8,658 nt of DNA from Candidatus Jordarchaeia archaeon (GTDB taxonomy: Archaea > Asgardarchaeota > Jordiarchaeia > Jordiarchaeales > Freyrarchaeaceae). Below, one piece after another: positions 1 through 6,804 of this stretch (its first letter is position 1; each line of letters starts with the position of its first letter). The position numbers and the translations under genes are program-made. The notes under the pieces were generated by a model, which had not been told where the DNA came from, ran no database searches, and was given only the letters and a program-made list of their open reading frames with translations. The stretch lies in NCBI GenBank assembly GCA_018383835.1, contig JAHAWR010000015.1:1-8658 (forward strand), given 5' to 3'.

Positions 1-2152
1 GTGCAATGTTTTGCCTGCAGGTAGCTAAGCTCCTAATGCTTGACATTAGGGATGCCCTTAGCTCCTCCACGCCTTTAAGTTCATCCTCCAACTTAGGTAG
101 TTCCCCCAGCTCTTGAAGAAGAACCGCCTGCCTTCTTTGAGTATGCCCTCCGACCATTACCCCCGATGTTTCAAGGATCTCTCCTTCAAGGGTCACTTTT
201 CTCACCTTAACATTGTGGAGCCTCCGCGCCACATTCAGATCCTCGACGATAAGTGTGTTACCGAAAACGTATTCAAAAGCAGGCCTAAACTTCTCATCAA
301 AATCAATGAGTTTAACAGCTTCCCCAATTATGCCTTCACCGTCCTCAACTACTGGTCGCAGCCTGGAACGTATAAGGTTTAACGGTATGAATGTCGCCCG
401 TCCCAACCTGTTCTTTTTAAGGAAATTTATGCACTCAACAGCTACCTCATCATTTTCAACTACAACATAATTGAGTCGTTGGCCTGCTGCAGCCTCAAGA
501 GCCATAGCATATTCTTCCTTCGTTTTGCCAAGCTCCGCTATGGTGCCGTAAACTCCTTTTATGATCCCTTTATCGCGTAGTTTCAAGATCTCATAAACTG
601 CCGACTGAGACCTGAGTATCCGTTCTCTTTCCTCATTAATCGCTCTTATTCGGATTATCTCCTCCCTTAGCCTTTGAAACAGCTCTTCAATCTCCTTAAG
701 CTTCTGCCCCTTCTTCTCCTCCTCCACCTCAACTCTTCTCATTTCGCCGGAGAGCGCTCTCTCTCTTTCCTCCACCCGTTTTTTCTCCTCCTCCAGCGAG
801 ACCAGCTCTTTCCTCATGTTCTCGAGAGCGCCTCTTAGTGCCTCCAACTTTCTTCTTTTCATCGAAATGTTTGCATGGTTATGTGCTAGCTCTCTTTCAA
901 GCAGCTTCCTCTCGGCTTCGAGCCGTGCTTCATCCCTCCTTAATTTATCTAACTCCGCCCTAAATAGGTCCAGCTCCTCTCTGACCTTCACGTACTCGGT
1001 GTCCATGTTTGCTACTTGCTCGTACAACGCCTCCAAGATACGCCGTTTAGCCTCAGCTTCATCGCTCAGCCTCATATGCTCAGCCAGAGCCTCCTTAAGC
1101 CTCTTATCCTCCTCCCTTAGTTTGCTCTTAATGGCCTCTATCTCTATCTCCAGTGACTTAAGCTGCCTGTCTTTCTCGGCTAGCTCCTTTTCCTTAAAGC
1201 TCGTAGTAACCCCCTTCTCGGAAGCCCTTTTCCTTTTTTCACTTAACTCTAACTCTAACTTCCTGACGTTCTCCTCAATCAGCCTAACTTCTGCCTCCAG
1301 TCTCTTGGACTCCTCATCCGCTCTCCACCGCTCCTCTTGAAGTTCTCTCATTCTCTCTTGGAGAACCCTTATCTTCTCCCTCCCCTCGCTTATTTCCTCT
1401 ACCACCCTCCTCAGCTTCTCGCTTTCTCTCCTAAGTTTGGCAAGGCACAGCTTAGCTCTAAGCTCTTTTATCTCCTCCTCTAACTGTTTATACTTGATGG
1501 CCCCCTCCCTCTCCTTAGCCAGCCTCTCCACTAAGCTTTGCACCTCCCTAACTTGAGCAAGATTTTCCCTTAGATTCTGCTCTGCAATTTCCAGTTCCTT
1601 CTGAGCTTTCTCCTTCTTTTCATCAAAGGAGGCTATTCCGGCTATGTCCTCGAAAAGCTTTCTTATCTCGACATGTCCCTTACGTATAACTTCCAAAATT
1701 TCTCCTTGAGGGATCATGTTGTATCCATCAGGGCTTATTCCTGCAGCTTCAAGTAAGTCTACCATCTGGCTTCTCGAAACCACCCGGCCATTAAGCTTGT
1801 AAACTCCCTTTCCATCTAAGTCCACTTGGCGCGTTATTACCACGGTGTCTGAATCTACAGGAATACGCCTGTCAGTATTGTCAAGATAGACGCTGACTGA
1901 AGCATACTTAGCCGCTCTCCCGCCTCCACTTTTGGAGTAGAATATTAAATCGGAAAAGTTTCCCGCCCTCATAGATTTGGCGCTCAGCATGCCTATTCCG
2001 AAGCGGATCGCGTCGAGAAGATTACTCTTACCTGACCCGTTAGGTCCTACTATGGCTACAAATCCCCTTGAGAAATTAACAGTAACTTTACGATTGCCAA
2101 ATGACTTGAATCCTTTAATAACTATCTTTTTGATATGAACCGTTGTCACCAC
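1..2152 (-). CDS. smc: Chromosome segregation protein SMC, N-terminal 717 codons (3' end outside window)
   Basis: SMC is a DNA-binding ATPase that dimerises through a hinge and organises and separates chromosomes. The start reads VVTTVHIKKIVIKGFKSFG, the typical SMC opening. Walker A is GPNGSGKSN at residues 36-44, and the Q-loop lies in MIPQGEI (146-152). Residues ~175-510 are a long Glu/Lys/Arg/Leu-rich coiled coil. The hinge spans about 525-670, from KGIIKGVYG to ETSGVMVGGH, and a second coiled coil then begins and runs off the left edge. The signature motif and Walker B of the C-terminal head are therefore not in the window; SMC proteins are usually near 1,150-1,200 residues. The frame is open throughout. 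Two adjacent GTG codons (2152-2150 and 2149-2147) can serve as start; a purine-rich GGGCGG lies directly before them. Rad50 is excluded by the glycine-rich SMC hinge in place of a zinc hook. Confidence 0.95.
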   Translation of the reverse strand, partial: MVTTVHIKKIVIKGFKSFGNRKVTVNFSRGFVAIVGPNGSGKSNLLDAIRFGIGMLSAKSMRAGNFSDLIFYSKSGGGRAAKYASVSVYLDNTDRRIPVDSDTVVITRQVDLDGKGVYKLNGRVVSRSQMVDLLEAAGISPDGYNMIPQGEILEVIRKGHVEIRKLFEDIAGIASFDEKKEKAQKELEIAEQNLRENLAQVREVQSLVERLAKEREGAIKYKQLEEEIKELRAKLCLAKLRRESEKLRRVVEEISEGREKIRVLQERMRELQEERWRADEESKRLEAEVRLIEENVRKLELELSEKRKRASEKGVTTSFKEKELAEKDRQLKSLEIEIEAIKSKLREEDKRLKEALAEHMRLSDEAEAKRRILEALYEQVANMDTEYVKVREELDLFRAELDKLRRDEARLEAERKLLERELAHNHANISMKRRKLEALRGALENMRKELVSLEEEKKRVEERERALSGEMRRVEVEEEKKGQKLKEIEELFQRLREEIIRIRAINEERERILRSQSAVYEILKLRDKGIIKGVYGTIAELGKTKEEYAMALEAAAGQRLNYVVVENDEVAVECINFLKKNRLGRATFIPLNLIRSRLRPVVEDGEGIIGEAVKLIDFDEKFRPAFEYVFGNTLIVEDLNVARRLHNVKVRKVTLEGEILETSGVMVGGHTQRRQAVLLQELGELPKLEDELKGVEELRASLMSSIRSLATCRQNIA

Positions 2153-2182
2153 CCGCCCGAAGCAGTGAGAAGATAGCGCGGC

Positions 2183-2195
2183 TTTAAATTTAAGA
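2183..2195 (-). promoter_or_regulatory. Candidate TATA box of smc
   Basis: On the minus strand the AT-only run CTTAAATTTAAAG lies about 30-43 bases before the smc GTG start. An archaeal transcript starting about 25 bases downstream would begin near 2160, giving a nearly leaderless mRNA. The call rests on composition and spacing only. Confidence 0.35.
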
Positions 2196-2200
2196 AAAGA

Positions 2201-2242
2201 TATTATGCGCGTAATACCGAAATAACGTTACGTTATTCCGAA
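2201..2242. repeat. Operator-like cluster of palindromes and direct repeats upstream of smc
   Basis: Two inverted repeats sit next to each other. TATTATGCGCGTAATA (2201-2216) is self-complementary at 7 of 8 base pairs. AATAACG-TTA-CGTTATT (2221-2237) has perfect 7-base arms. Overlapping them is a direct repeat, CGTAATACCGAA (2210-2221) and CGTTATTCCGAA (2231-2242), matching at 10 of 12 bases with a 21-bp period, which is two DNA turns. The cluster lies immediately upstream of the candidate smc TATA box, a place typical for dimeric regulator binding. The binding protein is unknown. Confidence 0.5.
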
Positions 2243-2366
2243 TCAAAGGTTCCATCCATTTTTCCGCCGCTTCCATCTTTAACTAGAAATACTATTCAGC
2301 TAAAAATCCACGACCTTTTGCAAAAAGAATTAGCCGTATACCGGAAACCCCAGTTTCAGTCTTAAA

Positions 2367-2381
2367 GGATAAATAAAAAAA
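2367..2381 (-). terminator. T-tract terminator after glmS
   Basis: Five bases after the glmS TGA stop, the minus strand carries seven T in a row, then ATTTATCC, which is the usual archaeal intrinsic terminator form (a T-run without a required hairpin). A small hairpin, GAAAC-CCCA-GTTTC on the plus strand (2344-2357), lies slightly further downstream. The rest of 2243-2366 shows no gene on either strand. Confidence 0.6.
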
Positions 2382-2385
2382 GTGT

Positions 2386-4203
2386 TCAGTGTACCGTTAC
2401 GCTCTTAGCCAAGTTACGCGGCTTATCTGGGTCCGCTCCCCTCTCAACAGCCATGTAGTAAGCAAATAGCTGAAGGGGGACGGTATATGTTATCGGCGTT
2501 AGAGGCGCTGGGGTAGCGGGGAGAATGAAAACGTCATCTGACAGTTGCTCAACCTCCTTCTCTCCCTCTTGAGTTAGGCTTATGATGTTTGCCCCTCTAG
2601 CCTTCATCTCCATTATGTTACCTACGATTTTGCTTTTTGTCTCATCTGGAGGCGCTACAAAAACTACTGGGAATCCTTTCCTAACTAGGGCTATTGGCCC
2701 ATGCTTTGACTCTCCCGCTGGGTATGCTTCGGCGTGAACATACGATATCTCCTTAAGCTTAAGGGCGCCCTCCATAGCTGTTGCCACATTTATACCCCTA
2801 CCCAAAAAGAAGAAGCTTCTCCTACTCGAATACTTCTTGGCGAGAAGCTTAGCTTTCTCTTCCGTCAACCTTATTGCCTCTGAGACCAGACTCGGTACTT
2901 CATAAATTTTTTGTTTCATACGCTCGAGCTCCACGTCGCCTAACGCGTTGTTTAGCTCTCCAAGCCTAAGCGCTAGGAGAGCTAGCAATGCAAGCTGTGA
3001 CAGGAAAGTTTTGGTAGCTGCGACTCCCACCTCTGGCCCAGCCCTGGTGTAGAGAACAGCGTCAGCTATTCTCGTCACAGAGCTACCCACAACATTTGTT
3101 ATGGCAAGAACCTTCGCACCTTTAGACTTAGCGTACTTGGCCGCCTCAAGAGTGTCTGCCGTCTCACCCGACTGAGTGATAGCTATGACCGCAGAGTCGT
3201 TTGACAACAAGTCCTGAAGAACTTCATAGAACTCCGATGATAAAACGGGGTGCATCATCTTAGAAGCTAAGCGCGCCATCATGTACTTCCCTGCGACCGC
3301 AGCGTGGTTAGAAGTTCCAGCACCGGTCAAGTACACGTGATTTGCTTCACTGATCACTTTTACAGCTTCATCAAGCTCTCGCATATTCACGGTTAAGGTC
3401 TCCCTTAACGCCTGAGGCTGCTCGTGAATTTCCTTAATCATGTGGTGAGGGTAGCCTCCCTTACACGCCATTTCAATAGTCCAAGGAATTTCTATCACTT
3501 TAGGCTTCACAATGGTTCCATCTGAAACTCTTTCCGCTAAAAGCTCTCCTTTTCTGGCCACTGCCATGCAATCGTCCTCCAAAATTATCCCCCTATTTGT
3601 AAAGGGAAGAAATGCCGTCACGTCGGAGGCGCAGTAAGTAGCGTCGTCATCTAATCCTACAAGGAGGGGGCTACCATCTCTAGCGCACAACAACCCATCA
3701 GGGAGTAGAGGGGAAAGCGCTACTATAGCATATGTTCCCTTAATCATAGTCATAGCCTTCCTAAACGCTACAACGATGTCTCCCTCATCTTTGAAGAGTT
3801 CCTCAACCAAGTGCGATATGACTTCGGTGTCAGTTTCCGAGGAAAAAAAATGCCCCCTACTCAAGCAGTCCCTCAACTCCAAAAAGTTCTCAATTATACC
3901 GTTGTGGGCAAGCGCTATGATGCCTTTACAATCGACATGAGGGTGCGCGTTCTCCCTAGAAGGTGGGCCGTGAGTTGCCCACCGTGTGTGCCCTATTCCA
4001 ATAAAGCCGGGCAACCATTTGAGGTTTAATTTAGCGTCAACTTCGTCTATCTTGCCTTTATCCTTGCCGATAAATATTGTTCCGTTATAAAGGGTGGCAA
4101 CGCCTACCGAGTCATATCCCCTATACTCGAGCCGCTTCAACGAGTCAACTATAAGAGGGGCAACGTGCCTGTTTCGGTGAGCTATGCCTATGACGCCGCA
4201 CAA
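2386..4203 (-). CDS. glmS: Glutamine--fructose-6-phosphate aminotransferase (isomerizing), GlmS
   Basis: GlmS makes glucosamine-6-phosphate from fructose-6-phosphate and glutamine in the cytosol, the first step towards UDP-GlcNAc. At 605 residues it is full length for the family. The N-terminal glutaminase (about 1-235) begins with catalytic Cys2 (MCGVIG) and has EYRGYDS (26-32), HTRWATHG (72-79), NAHPH (85-89), AHNGIIEN (99-106) and SETDTE (122-127). Two SIS sugar-isomerase domains follow: GAGTS (294-298), TQSGETADT (343-351), EVGVAATKTF (391-400), KLKEISY (482-488) with the catalytic Glu, and AYPAGESKHGP (493-503). The conserved tail PRNLAKSVTV ends the protein and closes the active site in the family. 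The start is TTG, fixed because Cys must be residue 2 (its amino group acts after Met removal) and because GGAGG lies 7 bases upstream. No glmS ribozyme-like leader is visible. A T-tract follows the gene, so it is probably transcribed alone. Confidence 0.97.
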   Translation of the reverse strand: MCGVIGIAHRNRHVAPLIVDSLKRLEYRGYDSVGVATLYNGTIFIGKDKGKIDEVDAKLNLKWLPGFIGIGHTRWATHGPPSRENAHPHVDCKGIIALAHNGIIENFLELRDCLSRGHFFSSETDTEVISHLVEELFKDEGDIVVAFRKAMTMIKGTYAIVALSPLLPDGLLCARDGSPLLVGLDDDATYCASDVTAFLPFTNRGIILEDDCMAVARKGELLAERVSDGTIVKPKVIEIPWTIEMACKGGYPHHMIKEIHEQPQALRETLTVNMRELDEAVKVISEANHVYLTGAGTSNHAAVAGKYMMARLASKMMHPVLSSEFYEVLQDLLSNDSAVIAITQSGETADTLEAAKYAKSKGAKVLAITNVVGSSVTRIADAVLYTRAGPEVGVAATKTFLSQLALLALLALRLGELNNALGDVELERMKQKIYEVPSLVSEAIRLTEEKAKLLAKKYSSRRSFFFLGRGINVATAMEGALKLKEISYVHAEAYPAGESKHGPIALVRKGFPVVFVAPPDETKSKIVGNIMEMKARGANIISLTQEGEKEVEQLSDDVFILPATPAPLTPITYTVPLQLFAYYMAVERGADPDKPRNLAKSVTVH

Positions 4204-4210
4204 AAGTTAG

Positions 4211-4215
4211 CCTCC
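4211..4215 (-). promoter_or_regulatory. Ribosome binding site of glmS (supports TTG start)
   Basis: GGAGG on the minus strand is followed by 7 bases and then the TTG codon that precedes the catalytic Cys codon. There is no in-frame ATG that would leave Cys as the second residue, so this site decides the start. Confidence 0.8.
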
Positions 4216-4478
4216 AAGGAAATAGTCGTGAATAGATTCTTTCTTCTGCTATAACTTAAAAACTTTCTTTAAAAGAAAATTAAAATTATACATAGAAACT
4301 TAGCCTCGCAAATCGGTTTTTCACTTTTTTAAAACCTGATTTCGAAAAATTTAATCGTTTTTAAGGTTTATTTTTAATTAATGGATTTTTTACTTCTTCT
4401 TTGTTGTTTTACTGTTCTAAAGGGCATTTTCATCTCCGAAAGCATTTTAAACTTTTTTGTAATGTTTATTTCTTTGTT

Positions 4479-4485
4479 GAGGTGG
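4479..4485 (+). promoter_or_regulatory. Ribosome binding site deciding the GTG start at 4490
   Basis: GAGGTGG matches the archaeal anti-Shine-Dalgarno sequence and ends 4 bases before the GTG at 4490. The same GAGGTGG core precedes gatD in this window, supporting it as the local consensus. Confidence 0.8.
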
Positions 4486-4489
4486 TTCG

Positions 4490-5428
4490 GTGGACTGGGT
4501 ACTCGTCGAGAAAGATGGAGACTACATAGCTATACCAACTCGTGTGGTAAAGGCAAACGAGGTTTTAGGCAAGGTCTTCACAGGAGACAAAATACGCATA
4601 CTCACGGCGTTGGCGGAGGAGTCAACATACCCTAGGAGGCTAGCTGAGAAACTTGGCATGAAAGAGCAAATAGTATACTACCACTTAGCTACCCTGAGGG
4701 ATGCAGGCCTAGTCTACGTGAGCAAAAAAGAAGAAGTCAAGGGAGCAGTGGCAAAGTATTATTCCACAAATTTTAAGTCGGTCTCCCTAGTTTTCAGTGA
4801 GAATGGCATAAGCGTGAAGCCCTCCCAGATATTACGCCTTGGAGAGTCCGTCATGGAGTTTCTTACCCCATTCATTGAAAAAGGGGAATTTAACTCTAAG
4901 ATAATCGTGGGCAGCCCTGACATTCATGGCCCATACAGAGCTCAGTCTCGGGATACACACTACGCGGTGGAGTTAGCGGCTTTCCTCGGAAGCATATCCG
5001 GCAAGGTTGGCAGCGGGATCGTAAAACTAGACACCGAGGTGCGTGAAGACGACCTCAAGGGAAACATGATAGTCGTCGGGGGACCTGTGACGAACATGGT
5101 CGCAAATAGGATCAATGATATTCTACCATTAAGGTTTGATATGAAAGAGCAAAACAGGATCCTTTCACTAATAACGGGGCGTATATACTATGAAGATGAA
5201 TGCGGGATAGTGGTGAAGACAACAAATCCATTTAATCCCCAGTCGAGGATACTGCTCTTAGCTGGGAAAAGGTTTCAAGGAACCAAGGCAGCAATATTAG
5301 CTGTGACAAAACACATAGACGATGTCGCCAAAAATAATTCCTTTGACCCCTCTGTGCCTGCTCGTGTGGTCATGGGGTACGACTTAGACGGAGATGGTGT
5401 CATCGACGACGTTGAGTTTCTAGAGTAA
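4490..5428 (+). CDS. ArsR-like winged-helix regulator with S-layer-like C-terminal domain and terminal EF-hand loop
   Basis: This 312-residue protein has no signal peptide or membrane segment and should be cytosolic. Residues ~28-95 form a winged helix-turn-helix: KIRILTALAEES, then a helix-turn-helix in RRLAEKLGMKEQIVYYHLAT, then a basic wing ending KGAVAKYYSTN, as in ArsR-type regulators. Residues ~135-275 carry GSPDIHGPYRAQ (141-152), IVVGGPVTN (194-202) and AGKRFQGTKAA (258-268). The GGP-x-x-N and AG-x(4)-GT-x-A-A pattern resembles the C-terminal domain of archaeal S-layer proteins; this family assignment is from memory and is moderate. The end is a perfect EF-hand loop, DLDGDGVIDDVE (298-309). 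The GTG start is supported by a well-spaced GAGGTGG. The gene is divergent from glmS and convergent with gatD. Its targets and ligand are unknown. Confidence 0.85.
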   Translation: MDWVLVEKDGDYIAIPTRVVKANEVLGKVFTGDKIRILTALAEESTYPRRLAEKLGMKEQIVYYHLATLRDAGLVYVSKKEEVKGAVAKYYSTNFKSVSLVFSENGISVKPSQILRLGESVMEFLTPFIEKGEFNSKIIVGSPDIHGPYRAQSRDTHYAVELAAFLGSISGKVGSGIVKLDTEVREDDLKGNMIVVGGPVTNMVANRINDILPLRFDMKEQNRILSLITGRIYYEDECGIVVKTTNPFNPQSRILLLAGKRFQGTKAAILAVTKHIDDVAKNNSFDPSVPARVVMGYDLDGDGVIDDVEFLE

Positions 5429-5433
5429 ACCTC

Positions 5434-5442
5434 TTATTTTTC
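5434..5442 (+). terminator. Candidate T-rich terminator of the winged-helix gene, inside the gatD 3' end
   Basis: TTATTTTTC begins 5 bases after the TAA stop of the plus-strand gene and overlaps the last codons of gatD. It is the only T-run near this stop. No comparable T-run is visible for gatD on the other strand, where the sequence enters the 3' coding end of its neighbour. Confidence 0.35.
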
Positions 5443-6804
5443 AGCAGCACTTTCTAAACCTCCCTGAAGGATTAGGTATGCGTTGTATGGCTCTCCACTC
5501 GTCAATTCTCCACACATGTTATGTGTCATCATTTCTCTGACCTCGTTTATGTCCCTTGTGTGTCCTAGAACGTAAATTAACTTAACGTATGCTGTTTCTG
5601 GCAACATGTTCCCGCAGGGTATAACACCTAAACTAAGTAGGTCACGGCCTCTTTCGTAGACGTTCATCCCCACGAATCCGTAAAGACACTGCGATGTCAT
5701 GGCAACAGCAACGCCGTCTTTTATCGCTCTTTTAAGAGACGGAATTATCGCTCTGGGGCAGTGCCCAAGCCCTGTACCTGCAAGAACTATTCCATGATAA
5801 TCTGCATTCACAACGTTTTCTACAATGTCGGGCTGCATTCCAGGGTAAGTGTAAAGTAGAACCACTTTTGGATCCAACTTTGAGTCCACTGTTACCTTTC
5901 TATGTTCGCTCCTACGCTTATAGTCGCTTCTCAGCATTCGTATTACTCCCTTGGCGACAACTCCTAAGGGTATATCTCCTATCGTTCTAAACGCATCCCT
6001 TCTACTTGTGTGCATTTTCCTAACCCTTGTCCCCCTGTGAATTATGTTGTAGTCGTCGCTACTGCTCCCATGCATGCACACAACAACCTCTGCTATGTCG
6101 CTTTTCGCAGCTACCAACGCAGATGAAATCAAGTTCATGGCGGCGTCGCTCGAAGGCCTGTCACTACTTCTCTGACTTCCAACTAAGATTACGGGGACAG
6201 GCAGATTCTTTAACATGAAGGATAACGCTGCCGAGGTGAAGTGCATCGTGTCCGTTCCATGGGCGATTATAACGCCGTCAACTCCTCTATTGATCTCCTC
6301 TGCTACTTTCTCAGCTATCCGCACCCAGTATTCCGGTTGCATGTCCTCGGAGAAGATCTCGAAAAGGGAAATCATTTCTAGGTTGCATATTTCCTCTAGT
6401 TCTGGGACAGCGCTGAAAAGTTCTTGGGGGGTAAAGGCGGGTATAACTGCTCCAGTCCTGTAGTCCAGCCTGCTTGCAACGGTTCCGCCAGTTCCTATCA
6501 TGGATACGAGAGGCTTTCCCGGTTTAAACTCAACTTTCTTCTCAGGTAGGACATAATGTCCCGGACTATAACCAATTTCCTCAATCACTGTTTCCTCTGT
6601 AACTTTCACGCCTACATTGTATCCTGTCTTGAGCTTTAGTACAATGTGGTTTCCATTTCCAAGTTCACTTCTTGGAAGAAGAATTCCCTCATAGGTAGCG
6701 CCGGAAGTGGTTACCCGCACCATGCTCCAAACCCTTACCCCCGCCTCCTCCAGCTTCCTTCTCACAAAACCCCTGTAGCCTCTAAGCGTGTCCTCACCGC
6801 TCAT
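5434..6804 (-). CDS. gatD: Glutamyl-tRNA(Gln) amidotransferase subunit D (GatD)
   Basis: GatD is the amidase subunit of the archaeal GatDE enzyme. It releases ammonia from glutamine or asparagine for GatE to convert Glu-tRNA(Gln) to Gln-tRNA(Gln). At 456 residues it is normal length. Residues ~20-95 are the N-terminal domain specific to GatD (ATYEGILLPRSE, HIVLKLKTGYNVGVKV), and an L-asparaginase-type domain follows. Catalytic motifs are present: TGGTVAS with the nucleophilic Thr105, HGTDTMHFTSAALSF with Thr184 and Asp185, and VRKMHTSRRDAF with Lys263. SQRSSDRPSSDAAMN (210-224), GTGLGHCP (343-350) and MTSQCLYG (369-376) are also typical, and they separate it from plain asparaginase. The ATG overlaps the gatE stop by 4 bases (ATGA), pointing to coupled translation and equal subunit supply. 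It converges with the winged-helix gene with a 5-base gap. Confidence 0.97.
   Translation of the reverse strand: MSGEDTLRGYRGFVRRKLEEAGVRVWSMVRVTTSGATYEGILLPRSELGNGNHIVLKLKTGYNVGVKVTEETVIEEIGYSPGHYVLPEKKVEFKPGKPLVSMIGTGGTVASRLDYRTGAVIPAFTPQELFSAVPELEEICNLEMISLFEIFSEDMQPEYWVRIAEKVAEEINRGVDGVIIAHGTDTMHFTSAALSFMLKNLPVPVILVGSQRSSDRPSSDAAMNLISSALVAAKSDIAEVVVCMHGSSSDDYNIIHRGTRVRKMHTSRRDAFRTIGDIPLGVVAKGVIRMLRSDYKRRSEHRKVTVDSKLDPKVVLLYTYPGMQPDIVENVVNADYHGIVLAGTGLGHCPRAIIPSLKRAIKDGVAVAMTSQCLYGFVGMNVYERGRDLLSLGVIPCGNMLPETAYVKLIYVLGHTRDINEVREMMTHNMCGELTSGEPYNAYLILQGGLESAAEK

Larger units (their letters stand above)
4204..4489. promoter_or_regulatory. AT-rich divergent promoter region between glmS and the winged-helix gene
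   Basis: This 286-base stretch is strongly AT-rich and holds no convincing gene. For glmS, TTTTTAAGTTATAG on the minus strand (about 4248-4261) is a TATA-like element 45-58 bases before the start. For the plus-strand gene, TTTTAAAC (4445-4452) is a TATA candidate that would place a transcript start near 4475. Weak dyads are present: TTCTTT-A-AAAGAA (4265-4277), an AAACCT/AGGTTT pair (4332-4337 and 4364-4369), and TTAATTAA (4374-4381). In such AT-rich DNA these could be chance, so no operator is claimed. Confidence 0.45.

Noticed and set aside
816..1340. Plus-strand Ser/Leu-rich ORF opposite smc
   Set aside because: It is the antisense shadow of the SMC coiled coil; Glu/Lys/Leu codons read backwards give Ser/Leu-rich frames. 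The same holds for the long plus-strand frames opposite gatD and gatE.
4332..4369. AAACCT/AGGTTT inverted repeat as an operator
   Set aside because: The arms are only 6 bases with a 26-base gap in very AT-rich DNA, which is expected by chance.
4204..4489. A glmS ribozyme or riboswitch in the glmS leader
   Set aside because: The leader is short and AT-rich with no pseudoknot-like GC pairing, and this ribozyme is known from Gram-positive bacteria.
4381..4635. Plus-strand hydrophobic ORF starting MDFLLLLCC
   Set aside because: It runs through the AT-rich promoter region into another frame of the winged-helix gene, whose own start has a strong ribosome site. The hydrophobic start is explained by the T-rich sequence.
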